From the NCBI RefSeq assembly GCF_048551375.1, contig NZ_JBLYZJ010000006.1, forward strand, positions 105,371 to 169,370: DNA of 64,000 nt. Reading direction: 5' to 3'. This DNA is from Faucicola sp048551375. Lineage in GTDB: Bacteria; Pseudomonadota; Gammaproteobacteria; Pseudomonadales; Moraxellaceae. This document shows, one piece after another, positions 51,893-61,646 of this stretch. A program made the translations under genes and the position numbers. The notes under the pieces are model-generated. The model saw nothing but the letters and a program-made list of their open reading frames with translations. It had not been told where the DNA came from and did no database searches. The stretch's first letter is position 1. Each line of letters begins with the position of its first letter.

Positions 51893-52008
51893 AGCAGTGC
51901 CTTTAAATGAGAAAAAAATGAAAAAACCCCTATTCTACGGAAATTTTAACAAATTAGAACATTGAGTTTTTTGGTAATATCAAAATGGTAAGTTTTAATA
52001 AATCAAAT

Positions 52009-52076
52009 GTAGGGTGCGTCTCACGCACCACTTAGATAGCGTCAGCTTTTTTAAAGGTGCGTATGACGCACCTTAC
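52009..52076. repeat. Paired GTAGGGTGCG...CGCACCTTAC hairpin element
   Basis: Left half GTAGGGTGCGTCTCACGCAC followed by C, right half AAAGGTGCGTATGACGCACC followed by TTAC. It has the same architecture as 44522-44585 and is 68 bp long. Together with the element at 52124 it fills most of the 355-base gap (51893-52247) between lptM and the next gene. Confidence 0.75.
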
Positions 52077-52123
52077 CGATGTCAAAACTTTACTTTTTAC
52101 ACAATACCAATCTTTTATTAATG

Positions 52124-52245
52124 GGGCTTACGCATTTAACCAAATCGTAGGTTGGGTAGAGCTTGCGATACCCAACAATTTGAAGGGTTTATGTTGGGTG
52201 TCATTCTTCCACCCAACCTACAAATGGAATTTTTGCGTAAGTCCT
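52124..52245. repeat. GACTTACGCAA-family element with a GTAGGTTGGGT core
   Basis: The left end GGGCTTACGCAT (52124 on) is imperfect; the right end TTGCGTAAGTCCT is perfect. The core is a paired palindrome, GTAGGTTGGGTAGAGCTTGC to GATACCCAAC at the left, and GTTGGGTGTCATTCTTCCAC to CCAACCTAC at the right. So a GTAGG-type element sits inside GACTTACGCAA-type ends. The right end is directly against the stop codon of the next gene. Confidence 0.75.
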
Positions 52246-52247
52246 AA

Positions 52248-52439
52248 TTAAATCTCTTCTTGCTCACGAATTTGATTTACCATTTCATTAGTAATGATAT
52301 GCTTACCACCTGTAAAGGGACGAATACCTGAGATTTGATATAATAATTCATCAGTTGGTTCGGTCAAGTTATCTTCAACAAAATCACTTTGATTGTTTTG
52401 CGAATCTTCGATACTAATATGGTAATTAATGACTGTCAT
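52248..52439 (-). CDS. Small orphan protein, possibly antitoxin-like, ending at a repeat element
   Basis: I take the ATG at 52439 (MTVINYHISIEDSQNNQSD), giving 63 residues; a longer frame upstream begins at 52523. The sequence has no firm match. A Thr-Gly-Gly-Lys-His-Ile-Ile-Thr-Asn-Glu tail is reminiscent of the short linear C-termini of small antitoxins, but no toxin gene adjoins it. The stop TAA (52248-52250) lies in the TTAATT at the edge of the miniature element, so the 3' end may have been cut by its insertion. Confidence 0.45.
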   Translation of the reverse strand: MTVINYHISIEDSQNNQSDFVEDNLTEPTDELLYQISGIRPFTGGKHIITNEMVNQIREQEEI

Positions 52440-52716
52440 GGCGACTTCCATGAATGTAACGTGGGCTATATTAACATGATTCGTCCAGTTTTTGACAGTT
52501 GCCAACCAACAGTTTAGCCACAAAAAATTTTATTCATGCGAAAATAATCCCCACCTTTTGCCAATTTCCGCTACAATACTTTGACAACTTTTTAAACAAC
52601 CTTTTTCAGAAAAAATTGTCATATCAACTGCATTAACACCAAAGATACGGATATCTTTTAATTTCTAAAAAATCATTGTCACACGGAAAGGACAGTGATT
52701 ATCATAAGGAAATTGT

Positions 52717-53892
52717 ATGAAAAACCCAATCTTGGTACTTAACTGTGGCTCATCGTCCATCAAATACGCTTTACTTAGCGAAGATGGCGAGCGGTTGCAA
52801 GGGCTTGCAGAAAACTTAAACCTCGATACCGCTCGTATCAAACACACCAATCTTGATGGTGAAAAAATCGAAATCGCCCTCGCAGGGGCAAACCACCAAC
52901 TTGCTTTACAAAAAGTCCTTGAATTATTGGCGGACTATAACCCCATTGCCGTGGGTCATCGTGTGGTACATGGTGGACGTGAATTTTCTGAAGCGGTCAA
53001 AGTCGATAACCACGTACTTGCCGAAGTCAAACGCCTAAAAATCCTTGCCCCATTACACAATCCTGCCAATGCACTCGGCATTGAAGCGGTGCAAAAAATC
53101 TATCCTGAATTACCCCAAGTCGTGGTATTTGACACCGCCTTTCACCAAACCATGCCCCCCAAAGCCTTCCGTTATGCCATCCCAAAAGAGCTATATAATG
53201 AACATTATATCCGCCGTTATGGTTTTCATGGTTCATCGCATGCCTACGTCAGCAACCGTGCCGATGAATTGGCAACCACCAATCAAACCAATGGTTGGGT
53301 AACTGTGCATTTGGGTAATGGTTGCTCATTGACAGCCGTGTATGATGGCAAAAGCTTGGATACCAGTATGGGCTTGACCCCCCTTGAGGGCGTGGTGATG
53401 GGAACTCGCAGTGGCGATGTTGACCCAAGTTTGCACATTCATTTGCACCGTATTTTGGGCTATAGCCTTGACCAAATTGATACGATTTTGAACAAGCAAA
53501 GCGGTCTGCTTGGTTTGTCAGGCATTTCTAATGATATGCGTACCGTTGAACAAGCCTCGCTTGAGGGCAATGAAGACGCAAGTTTGGCGATTGAGATTTT
53601 CTGTTATAAATCAGCCCGTTATATTGCGTCATTAAGCTGTGCATTGCCGACTTTTACAGGGATTGTGTTTACAGGCGGTATTGGGGAAAATTCAGCCAGC
53701 ATTCGAGCCAAGATTTTGGCAAATTTACCACATTTTGGCATTGCGGTTGATGAGGCGAAAAATGCTGAATTAAGCCGTGGGGCGGAAGGTAGTTTCCATA
53801 CAGCCGATAGCAAATTGCAATTGTGGGTCATTCCAACCGATGAAGAAGCCCAAATTGCCAAAGAAACAAAAATGGTATTAGCGATTGATTAA
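52717..53892 (+). CDS. ackA: Acetate kinase
   Basis: The 391-residue enzyme has the ASKHA pattern: VLNCGSSSIKYALL at the start, HRVVHGGREFSE, DTAFHQTMPPKAFRYAIP, TVHLGNGCSLTAVYDGKSLD and FTGGIGENSASIRAK. It converts acetyl phosphate and ADP to acetate and ATP. AAGGAAATT precedes the ATG. It starts an operon with pta, nine bases away, as in most bacteria. Confidence 0.96.
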   Translation: MKNPILVLNCGSSSIKYALLSEDGERLQGLAENLNLDTARIKHTNLDGEKIEIALAGANHQLALQKVLELLADYNPIAVGHRVVHGGREFSEAVKVDNHVLAEVKRLKILAPLHNPANALGIEAVQKIYPELPQVVVFDTAFHQTMPPKAFRYAIPKELYNEHYIRRYGFHGSSHAYVSNRADELATTNQTNGWVTVHLGNGCSLTAVYDGKSLDTSMGLTPLEGVVMGTRSGDVDPSLHIHLHRILGYSLDQIDTILNKQSGLLGLSGISNDMRTVEQASLEGNEDASLAIEIFCYKSARYIASLSCALPTFTGIVFTGGIGENSASIRAKILANLPHFGIAVDEAKNAELSRGAEGSFHTADSKLQLWVIPTDEEAQIAKETKMVLAID

Positions 53893-53901
53893 GGAAATAA
53901 A

Positions 53902-56082
53902 ATGCAAACAATTTTATTTGTACCCACCAGTAGCGGTGTTGGCTTAACATCAGCTTGTCTTGGTTTTATCCGAGCATTGGACTATGTTGGGCTAAAAGCA
54001 GGATTTTTAAAACCTTTCTCCCAAACCATCAGCACAACTGACTTAAACAATAGTGCCGAAGCCACCGACCTTGCCGACAGCTCAAGCACCCTCGCCCAAC
54101 ACGCCTTTAACCTCACCCCACCCACCTCGATTAGCCGAACTCGCCTCGAACGAGTGATTGGCAACGACCAACTTGACGACTTAATGGAAGAAGTGGTCGC
54201 CAAACACCAAACTTTGACCGACCAATATGATGTCATCGTGTGTGAGGGCTTGGTGTCCGACAACGACTCAAGCTATGCCGAAGCGGTGAATTTGGCGATT
54301 GCCAATGCCCTTGATGCCAAAGTGATTTTGGTCAGTGGTGGCGACTTGACTCAGCCGAATGCGTTAGCGGATAAACTTGACCTGTTCGCTCGTGACTTTG
54401 GCGGTATGGCAAATGACCGCACTTTGGGGACGATTTTGATGCGTATCAAGGACGTACCTAACGCCTATGCCACCGAGCCTGTCGCCCCTGGTCAAGCCAA
54501 AATCGCCTTATCAAGCGACCAACTCCACGCCATCAAAGCCCATTCCCCAGACTTTGATACCGATAAATTCCGCTTGATTGGGGTCGTACCCTTTAGCAAT
54601 ACCTTGAGCGTGCCTCGTCCGTGGGATATCGCCCAAGAACTGGGGGCAACTTGGCTCAATGAGGGCGAAGCTAAAACTCGCCGAGTGGTTGGCACAAAAC
54701 TGGTGGCTCGCACCGTTGCCAACCTTGAAGACTCATTCACTCGTGGCAATCTACTGGTGACCGCAGGCGACCGTGATGATTTGATTTTGGCGACCGCACT
54801 TGCCACCATGAATGGCGTGCCATTGGCAGGCTTGGTGTTGACAGGCGGTATTATGCCAAACCAAAATGTCATCAACCTATGTCGCCCTGCCCTCAAAACG
54901 GGTATTCCTGTGATGTTGGTCAATACCGACAGCTTTGACACCGTGCAACAACTGAGCAATATCAGCCACGAAATCCCAGCCGATGACACTGACCGAGCCG
55001 ATGAAGTGACCAACTATGTGGCGGCTCACCTTGATTTGGATTGGATAAAAGCCACCTTTAGCCAAGGCAACGCCAATCCTCGCCTATCACCATCAGCATT
55101 CCGTCATCAATTGGTGAAAAAAGCCCAACATGCCAAACAGCGTATCGTGCTACCAGAGGGCAATGAGCCTCGTACCGTTGAGGCGGCGATTATTTGCCAA
55201 AGCCGTGGTATCGCGAACTGTGTGCTACTTGCCAAACCAGAAGAAGTCAAAGAAGTGGCAGAAAATCTGGGTTTAAGATTGCCAAAAGACCTTGAAATCC
55301 TTGACCCAACGCCATTGATTGACAACTACGTCAAACCAATGGTCGAACGGCGTAAAGGTAAAATTGACGAATTGCAAGCCAAAGAACAACTAAAAGACAC
55401 CGTGGTATTAGGCACGATGATGCTATACCTAGATGAAGTCGATGGCTTGGTATCTGGTGCAGTACATACCACTGCCAATACCGTGCGTCCTGCGTTCCAG
55501 TTGATTAAAACCGCACCGCAATACTCACTGGTATCATCCGTATTCTTTATGCTATTGCCAGAACAGGTCGTGGTGTATGGCGACTGTGCCATCAACCCAG
55601 ACCCTACTGCCGAACAGCTTGCCGAAATCGCCCTACAATCCGCCCAATCAGCCAAAGCCTTTGGGATTGAGCCAAAAGTGGCGATGATTAGCTATTCGAC
55701 AGGTTCATCGGGTGAAGGGGCTGATGTGGATAAAGTCCGCCAAGCCACTGAAATCGCCAAAGCCAAAGCCACCGAAATGCAATTGGACGTGCTAATTGAT
55801 GGGCCTTTGCAATATGATGCAGCTTCAGTGATGAGTGTTGCCAAATCCAAAGCCCCTAATTCACCTGTCGCTGGACAAGCCAACGTGTTTATCTTCCCAG
55901 ACCTTAACACAGGTAACACCACTTATAAGGCGGTGCAACGCTCTGCCAACGTGGTCAGCGTAGGACCTATGTTACAAGGGTTAAATAAACCTGTGAATGA
56001 CCTCTCTCGTGGGGCGTTGGTCGATGATATTGTCTATACCATTGCTTTGACCGCCGTACAGGCGGATAGCGGGGATTTTTAA
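53902..56082 (+). CDS. pta: Phosphate acetyltransferase
   Basis: The 726-residue protein has the long E. coli form: an N-terminal ATPase-like domain (SSGVGLTSACLGFIRALDYV, residues about 9-28), a middle DRTGG-like domain, and the C-terminal catalytic domain (about 400-726) with QRIVLPEGNEPRTVEAAI, DGLVSGAVHTTANTVRPAFQ and ANVFIFPDLNTGNTTYKAVQ. It exchanges CoA and phosphate between acetyl-CoA and acetyl phosphate. Length and motifs are normal. Confidence 0.96.
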   Translation: MQTILFVPTSSGVGLTSACLGFIRALDYVGLKAGFLKPFSQTISTTDLNNSAEATDLADSSSTLAQHAFNLTPPTSISRTRLERVIGNDQLDDLMEEVVAKHQTLTDQYDVIVCEGLVSDNDSSYAEAVNLAIANALDAKVILVSGGDLTQPNALADKLDLFARDFGGMANDRTLGTILMRIKDVPNAYATEPVAPGQAKIALSSDQLHAIKAHSPDFDTDKFRLIGVVPFSNTLSVPRPWDIAQELGATWLNEGEAKTRRVVGTKLVARTVANLEDSFTRGNLLVTAGDRDDLILATALATMNGVPLAGLVLTGGIMPNQNVINLCRPALKTGIPVMLVNTDSFDTVQQLSNISHEIPADDTDRADEVTNYVAAHLDLDWIKATFSQGNANPRLSPSAFRHQLVKKAQHAKQRIVLPEGNEPRTVEAAIICQSRGIANCVLLAKPEEVKEVAENLGLRLPKDLEILDPTPLIDNYVKPMVERRKGKIDELQAKEQLKDTVVLGTMMLYLDEVDGLVSGAVHTTANTVRPAFQLIKTAPQYSLVSSVFFMLLPEQVVVYGDCAINPDPTAEQLAEIALQSAQSAKAFGIEPKVAMISYSTGSSGEGADVDKVRQATEIAKAKATEMQLDVLIDGPLQYDAASVMSVAKSKAPNSPVAGQANVFIFPDLNTGNTTYKAVQRSANVVSVGPMLQGLNKPVNDLSRGALVDDIVYTIALTAVQADSGDF

Positions 56083-56118
56083 TTACATTCAACCCATTAA
56101 TAATAAACAAATGTTTTT

Positions 56119-56146
56119 GTAAGGGCGTATTGAATACGCCCTTTAC
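56119..56146. repeat. GTAAGGGCGTATTGAATACGCCCTTTAC palindrome
   Basis: A 28-base palindrome from GTAAGGGCGTATTGAATACG to CCCTTTAC lies after pta, four bases before the next element; it may also serve as pta's transcription end. Confidence 0.65.
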
Positions 56147-56150
56147 TTAT

Positions 56151-56262
56151 AGGACTTATGCAAAAGTAATCGAAACGCTCGCCCTGAGCTTGTCGAAAGG
56201 TAGCGTTTCCTATGGTTCGACAGGCTCACCACGAACGGAAACGTCAAAACTGCATAAGTCTT
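56151..56262. repeat. GACTTATGCAA-family element with REP-like core
   Basis: Ends AGGACTTATGCAA and TGCATAAGTCTT surround GCTCGCCCTGAGCTTGTCGA and its partner GGTTCGACAGGCTCACCACG. The same core occurs at 24302 inside unrelated TATAGTGAA ends. Confidence 0.75.
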
Positions 56263-56347
56263 AACTTATTCTAAACGTCAAATTCTATATCCACCCAAAA
56301 TTTTATGCTAAAATAATCCCAACATTTCGACCAAGACACCCCAACTC

Positions 56348-57130
56348 ATGTCATCAGCCATCAACAGCACCCAACCAACCGATGCACGCCTTGCGGTACT
56401 GATTGATGCCGACAATGCCTCGGTCAACCACCTCGACCCCCTGTTGTCAGAAATCGCCACACTCGGCACAGCCAGTGTTCGCCGTGCGTATGGCGACTGG
56501 ACACGCCCACAAATGAACAGTTGGAAAAACGTGCTACTGTCGCACTCTATCCAACCCATTCAACAATTTAGCTACACCACAGGCAAAAACGCCACCGATG
56601 CCAGTCTGATTATTGACGCAATGGACTTACTCTACACCGAACGTTTTGACGGCTTTTGTTTGGTGTCTTCCGATAGCGACTTTACTCGCCTTGCCCAACG
56701 CATTCGAGAGCAAGGGCTATTGGCGTATGGTTTTGGGCGTAGCAACACCCCAAAGCCCTTTGTCCAAGCCTGTGACCGCTTTACTTACCTAGAATTTTTT
56801 GAAGAAGAAAAACACCCTGCGACCGTGGATTTTTATGATTCGGCAGATATGCTATTTTCGGCTAGTAAACAAATGAAGCCCATTGATGTGGCAATCACCT
56901 TTGTTAAAGTGGCGATTGACAGCATGGCGGACGAGCAAGGGTGGGCAAATATCGCCCCTGTCAAAAATTACCTGCTAAAAGTCGAACCCGATTTTGATGC
57001 ACGTTTATTTAATTTTGATAAATTTAGTGACTTTTTACGAGCCTACCCTCGTTATTTTGAACTGCAAGAACGCTATCCCAACGACAATAACCACAAAGTC
57101 GTGTTTGTCCGCAATCGTGAAATCCTCTAA
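56348..57130 (+). CDS. NYN-domain (LabA/DUF88-like) ribonuclease with an OST-HTH/LOTUS domain
   Basis: The 260-residue protein has the NYN/PIN-like pattern: VLIDADNASV (residues 17-26), KNATDASLIIDAMDLLY (aspartates) and LVSSDSDFTRLAQRIREQG, which together hold the acidic residues of a nuclease. The C-terminal 80 residues (MADEQGWANIAPVKNYLLKV) match the OST-HTH/LOTUS RNA-binding domain. It probably acts on RNA. Its end overlaps the likely GTG start of nadD. Confidence 0.85.
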   Translation: MSSAINSTQPTDARLAVLIDADNASVNHLDPLLSEIATLGTASVRRAYGDWTRPQMNSWKNVLLSHSIQPIQQFSYTTGKNATDASLIIDAMDLLYTERFDGFCLVSSDSDFTRLAQRIREQGLLAYGFGRSNTPKPFVQACDRFTYLEFFEEEKHPATVDFYDSADMLFSASKQMKPIDVAITFVKVAIDSMADEQGWANIAPVKNYLLKVEPDFDARLFNFDKFSDFLRAYPRYFELQERYPNDNNHKVVFVRNREIL

Positions 57131-57890
57131 CCTCGCCCATAGCCCACGCTTAACAACCCAAGCCCCATGTATTCGAGTATGGTTGGGCGGTTCATTTGAC
57201 CCCATTCATATCGGACATTTGAGCATTATCGAGCATGTGTATCAACAGCTCCGCAAGCATTTTGCCGATACACCCATCATCGCCAGTTTACTCCCCACGG
57301 CAGGCTCACCACTAAAAGACCGTCCCACTCCCACCGAGCAACGCCTTGCGATGCTCAAAGTCGCCATCGAACCATATCCATTTTTGCACATTGATGACAG
57401 CGAGCTGGGGCGACCACTGCCGATTTTTACCTTTGATACATTAAGCAACTTTCGTCAACATTATCCCAATGATATTCGCATTTTTATCCTTGGTGAAGAC
57501 AGTATTTTACAGTTGGATAAATGGTATCGAGGCTTTGAATTGATGGATTTAGCAAATTTATGGGTATTGCCTCGTCCGACTGTGAAACCAAATTGCCAAA
57601 ACCTTACCACCAATACCAATTCACCACTCACTCAAAATGAATTAAATATGTTGGCAAAAAAACTGGCTATCCCACTAAAAAATCGGCTGACATTTGAGTT
57701 AAACACCCTCAAAAATCAGCCCCCTTACCCTATTTTTATAGATAGCTTTGTGCCACCAACAATCGCTAGTCGTGATATTCGCCAATGGGTACAACAAGGT
57801 AACCGACAGGCATTGAATGCCGTTGTGCCAGCGAGTGTGCTGGCATTGATTGAGCAATTTGGCTTATATCAGCATCAAGCTATACTGTAA
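57117..57890 (+). CDS. nadD: Nicotinate-nucleotide adenylyltransferase
   Basis: The reading frame is open further upstream, but the first good family residues are VWLGGSFDPIHIGHLSII. I put the start at the GTG at 57117, overlapping the NYN gene by 14 bases, giving 257 residues; no in-frame ATG lies nearer. The nucleotidyltransferase marks are GGSFDPIHIGHL (ATP site) and a late PPTIASRDIRQWVQQG, matching the ISSTxIR block. It adenylates nicotinate mononucleotide in NAD synthesis, downstream of NadB. The start choice is uncertain. Confidence 0.88.
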   Translation: MKSSNLAHSPRLTTQAPCIRVWLGGSFDPIHIGHLSIIEHVYQQLRKHFADTPIIASLLPTAGSPLKDRPTPTEQRLAMLKVAIEPYPFLHIDDSELGRPLPIFTFDTLSNFRQHYPNDIRIFILGEDSILQLDKWYRGFELMDLANLWVLPRPTVKPNCQNLTTNTNSPLTQNELNMLAKKLAIPLKNRLTFELNTLKNQPPYPIFIDSFVPPTIASRDIRQWVQQGNRQALNAVVPASVLALIEQFGLYQHQAIL

Positions 57891-57894
57891 CACC

Positions 57895-59208
57895 CTAATG
57901 AATTTGCTCACCAATCAACGCTACCAACTGTTCAGCGATTTTATCCTTACTGGCTTTCTCTAGGCTCACGCCCTCTTCTTTATCCGCAAAAAACACCGTC
58001 ATTGCATTGTCATCACTGGCAAAGCCTATATCCGTGCGTGATACATCATTACAGGCTATCATATCCAAGTTTTTCGCAGACAACTTGCCACGAGCGTATT
58101 TTTCCACATCTTGTGTTTCGGCAGCAAAACCTACGGTAAACACCTCGGCAAATTCATGCGAAATCGTCGCCAAAATATCAGGATTTTTTACCAAATCTAA
58201 CACCATTTCATCTTGGGTTTTCTTGATTTTTTGCGGAGCAGATTCACGAGTGCGATAATCGGCAACGGCAGCGGTAGCGATAAAAATATCGGCTTTATGA
58301 TTAATCGGTTCTGGCTCGATATCATTGCCAAATTCGTCATGGTCGTGGTGATGATGGTGATGTTCTTCATCTTCATCATCAAAATCCATCACTTGATGCG
58401 GTAATTCACCCAACATCGCTTGGCGAGAGGCTTGTAGCATATCTTCGGCAGACAGCACATTGACACGCTCAACGCCTAGCGGTGTCGGCAGTTGCACCTT
58501 ACCGCCTGCTATCAATGTCACATTCGCCCCTGCATTACGACAGGCTTTCGCCAACGCAAAGCCCATTTTACCTGATGAATGATTGGACAAATATCGCACA
58601 GGGTCAATCGCCTCAACGGTCGCCCCTGCGGTAATGGTGACGTTTTTGCCTGCCAATACTTGCGGTGTTTGGTTGCGAGCGATGACGTAATTCACATACG
58701 CCAGCAAGTCCTCTGGCTCAGGCAGTCGCCCCTCGCCCACATCGCCACAGGCTTGCACGCCACTGGCAGGGGTGATAATTTCATAACCCAAATCGCCAAG
58801 CGTCTGTACGTTGAGTTTGACCGCAGGGTGTTGCCACATTTGTTGATTCATCGCAGGGGCGACCAACACAGGGGCGGTGGTGGCAAGGCACACGGTGGCA
58901 AGCAAGTCATCCGCCATGCCCATCGCAAGGCGAGCGAGCGTATTGGCGGTGGCAGGGGCAATAATCATCAAATCCGCCCATTTTGCCAATTCGATATGTC
59001 CCATACCTAGTTCGGCGGTTTCATCGAGTAATTCGCTATGGACTTGGTTGCCAGTCAAGGCTTGCAAGGTCATGGGGGTGATAAAGGCTTTTGCCCCATC
59101 AGTCATAATAACTCGCACGTTGTAGCCGTCTTTGATAAGTAGGCGAGCGAAAAAGGCAGATTTGTAGGCAGAAATGCCACCTGTGATAGCAAGGATAATA
59201 TTTTTCAT
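57895..59208 (-). CDS. coaBC: CoaBC, phosphopantothenoylcysteine decarboxylase and synthetase, with a His-rich insertion
   Basis: Start at the ATG at 59208 (MKNIILAITGGISAYKSAFF), giving 437 residues. The CoaC flavodoxin-like half shows the catalytic His (GMGHIELAKWADLMIIAPATANT), PAMNQQMWQHPAVKLN and ASGVQACGDVGEGRLPEP; the CoaB half shows ITAGATVEAIDPVRYLSNHS, SGKMGFALA and AAVADYR. An insert before IFIATAAVADYR carries EEHHHHHHDHDEF and acidic residues, missing from E. coli Dfp. It makes 4'-phosphopantetheine for coenzyme A. Divergent from radC, as usual; ends four bases from nadD. Confidence 0.95.
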   Translation of the reverse strand: MKNIILAITGGISAYKSAFFARLLIKDGYNVRVIMTDGAKAFITPMTLQALTGNQVHSELLDETAELGMGHIELAKWADLMIIAPATANTLARLAMGMADDLLATVCLATTAPVLVAPAMNQQMWQHPAVKLNVQTLGDLGYEIITPASGVQACGDVGEGRLPEPEDLLAYVNYVIARNQTPQVLAGKNVTITAGATVEAIDPVRYLSNHSSGKMGFALAKACRNAGANVTLIAGGKVQLPTPLGVERVNVLSAEDMLQASRQAMLGELPHQVMDFDDEDEEHHHHHHDHDEFGNDIEPEPINHKADIFIATAAVADYRTRESAPQKIKKTQDEMVLDLVKNPDILATISHEFAEVFTVGFAAETQDVEKYARGKLSAKNLDMIACNDVSRTDIGFASDDNAMTVFFADKEEGVSLEKASKDKIAEQLVALIGEQIH

Positions 59209-59322
59209 AGTGTTTCTTTTGAGAATGATTTTGGGATAAAAAATTTGGAGATATAGTAACAATTTTTGCTAAGTTTAGGTATGATTAAGGAAAAATAAAA
59301 TTAGCCAAAAATAAGGATTTTT

Positions 59323-59997
59323 ATGGCAATCAAAGACTGGCACGAGGACGAACGCCCACGAGAAAAGCTTTTGCAAAAAGGAGCAGACAGCCTATCCGAC
59401 AGCGAAATCTTGGCGATATTCCTACGCACAGGCACAAAAGACCACTCCGCCATCGAACTGGCACGAGGGCTGATTGAGCGATTCGGCAGTCTTGCAGGGC
59501 TACTATCCGCCCCAAGTGAAGAAGTCATGGCGTGTCACGGCATCGGCACAGCAAAATACGCCCAAATCCTCGCCAGTCTAGAAATGGGCAAACGCTACCT
59601 TGCTAGCCAAGTCAAAGCCTCCCCCACCCTCGCCTCTAGCCAACTGGTCAAAGACTACCTCACCACCCAACTTCGCCATCTCAAACGTGAGGTATTTGCG
59701 GTGCTGTTTTTGAGTAATGAATTGACCTTGATTCAGTTTGAGATTTTATTTACTGGTGGGATTTCGTCTTGCTCGGTGTGCGTGCGTGAGGTGCTAAAAA
59801 ATGCGTTAAAATATGGGGCAAGTCAGCTCATTATCGCTCACAATCACCCCAATACCTCCGCACAACCGTCTAAGGCGGATTTACAACTCACTCAAGCCCT
59901 GTCAAAAGCGTGTGAGTTGGTGGATATGTCGCTGATTGACCATATTATCGTGGGGCAAGATGGAACGAGATCTTTAAAGGAACTTAACGTTTTTTAA
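59323..59997 (+). CDS. radC: DNA repair protein RadC-like (JAB1/MPN domain)
   Basis: The 224-residue protein has the UPF0758 layout: an N-terminal helix-hairpin-helix region (CHGIGTAKYAQILASLEMGK), then the JAMM motif HNHPNTSAQPSKAD (about residues 173-186), with both His and the Asp. The gene order coaBC-radC back to back is conserved. RadC's role in repair is doubtful in other species; family membership is firm. Confidence 0.93.
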   Translation: MAIKDWHEDERPREKLLQKGADSLSDSEILAIFLRTGTKDHSAIELARGLIERFGSLAGLLSAPSEEVMACHGIGTAKYAQILASLEMGKRYLASQVKASPTLASSQLVKDYLTTQLRHLKREVFAVLFLSNELTLIQFEILFTGGISSCSVCVREVLKNALKYGASQLIIAHNHPNTSAQPSKADLQLTQALSKACELVDMSLIDHIIVGQDGTRSLKELNVF

Positions 59998-60123
59998 TCT
60001 AAGCAACTAAATAAAAATTGTGTAACATTCTACCTTAAACAATTATATGCCGAATTACAACAAAGGCTACAAAAACTTAGACTACAATACCATGTTTAAT
60101 GCACTTGTCTAATAATTGATACC

Positions 60124-61593
60124 ATGCCAAATTCCCTCATCACCGAAGATAAAAAACCGCTTCAAAATGACCACACTACCCCCATTTTGACCCCCACCCA
60201 AAGCAAATGGCTACCCATCGTGGTAGCGATTGCGTTATTTATGCAGATTTTGGATGCCACGGTACTCAATACCGCCTTGCCCTCGATGGCGACCGACCTT
60301 AACCAACCTGCACTCTCGATGCAATGGACGGTGATTAGCTACGCCTTGACGTTGGCGATTTTCACGCCGATTAGTGGCTATATTGCCGACAAATACGGCA
60401 CAAAAACCACTTTTATGATGGCGATTGGGATTTTTACCGCAGGCTCTATCATGTGTGCGATTTCACCGACTTTGAATAGCTTGATTTTTTCTCGTGTCGT
60501 GCAAGGCTTGGGCGGTGCGTTATTGATGCCTGTGGCGAAATTGACCTTGATAAAAAGTTACCCTCGTGAGCAGATGTTATCGGTGATGAATTATGCGGTG
60601 ATGCCTGCCCTCATTGCCCCTGTGATTGGTCCTTTGGTGGGTGGTTATTTGGTGGAGCTTGCCAGTTGGCATTGGATTTTTTTGATTAATATTCCGATGG
60701 GTATATTGGGGCTATGGGCTGGTTGGCAGTTGATGCCCAATTATTTACAACGCAATCCAAGTATGGATTTGTTGGGGTTTTTGCTGTTTGGTGGGGCGAT
60801 GGCAAGTTTTACCTTTGCCCTTGAATTTGCCAATAATATCAGCCGTGACAAGCCGTTATCGATGATTTTTACCGCTATGGTGGCGTGTTTGGCGGTGATG
60901 TTATTGGTGGGTTATTATTTTCATGCCAAATATTCTGAATCTCGTAATGGGCAAAAGCCATTGTTTGGGCTGGATTTGTTTTTGGTGCGGACGTTTCGCA
61001 TAGGCATTGTCGGCAATTTGCTGACTCGGCTTGGCATGAGTGCTGTGCCGTTTTTGTTGCCATTATTGTTGCAAGTGGTGTTGGGTTATTCGCCCTCGCA
61101 AGCAGGGTGGCTACTTGCACCAATTGCGGTGGGGGCGTTATTGACCAAACCTTTGGTGACAAAAGTGGTCAAAAAATTCGGCTATCGCATGACCATGTTT
61201 GGCAATACTTTGATAATTGGTATGAATATCATGCTGTTATCACAATTTGACAAAAATACACCCTTGTGGCTGAGTGTGCCGTTGTTGGCATTTATGGGAG
61301 CGTGTAATTCGCTACAGTTTAGCACGATGAATAGTATCAGTATCGCACGGCTTCGAGCCAATCAGACCAGTAGCGGTAATAGTTTGTTGTCGGTCAATCA
61401 GCAGTTGGCGATTAGCTTTGGGATTGGGCTTGGGGCTTCGTTGTTGCATTTATTGACCCCTGCAAGGGCGAGCTTGGCTCAGACTTCGCAGGCGTTTTCG
61501 TATGCGTTTATGCTGTTGGGGCTATTGACGATTGTGTCTGGGTTTTATTTTTTACGCTTGCACCCTCGTGATGGGGCTGGGATGTATCGTTAA
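60124..61593 (+). CDS. MFS drug/multidrug exporter (DHA2-type, 14 spans)
   Basis: The 489-residue protein has about 14 hydrophobic segments and DHA2 marks: ILDATVLNTALPSMATDL in span 1, a D-x-x-G-x-K/R loop (ADKYGTKTTFM), SRVVQGLGGALLMPVAKL in span 4 and motif C GPLVGGYLVELASWHWIFLI in span 5. It resembles the EmrB/QacA/MdtD group, proton-driven exporters in the inner membrane. Substrate is unknown. The TonB receptor gene follows on the same strand but has its own Fur box. Confidence 0.85.
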   Translation: MPNSLITEDKKPLQNDHTTPILTPTQSKWLPIVVAIALFMQILDATVLNTALPSMATDLNQPALSMQWTVISYALTLAIFTPISGYIADKYGTKTTFMMAIGIFTAGSIMCAISPTLNSLIFSRVVQGLGGALLMPVAKLTLIKSYPREQMLSVMNYAVMPALIAPVIGPLVGGYLVELASWHWIFLINIPMGILGLWAGWQLMPNYLQRNPSMDLLGFLLFGGAMASFTFALEFANNISRDKPLSMIFTAMVACLAVMLLVGYYFHAKYSESRNGQKPLFGLDLFLVRTFRIGIVGNLLTRLGMSAVPFLLPLLLQVVLGYSPSQAGWLLAPIAVGALLTKPLVTKVVKKFGYRMTMFGNTLIIGMNIMLLSQFDKNTPLWLSVPLLAFMGACNSLQFSTMNSISIARLRANQTSSGNSLLSVNQQLAISFGIGLGASLLHLLTPARASLAQTSQAFSYAFMLLGLLTIVSGFYFLRLHPRDGAGMYR

Positions 61594-61646
61594 GGGAAAA
61601 TTTGAGTAAAACACCAAATTCCTTCTTAAATTGCGATTTTTTTGTT

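Noticed and set aside
56994..57116. Longer nadD frame beginning inside the NYN gene
   Set aside because: The added residues have no similarity to NadD and duplicate the coding region of the NYN protein.
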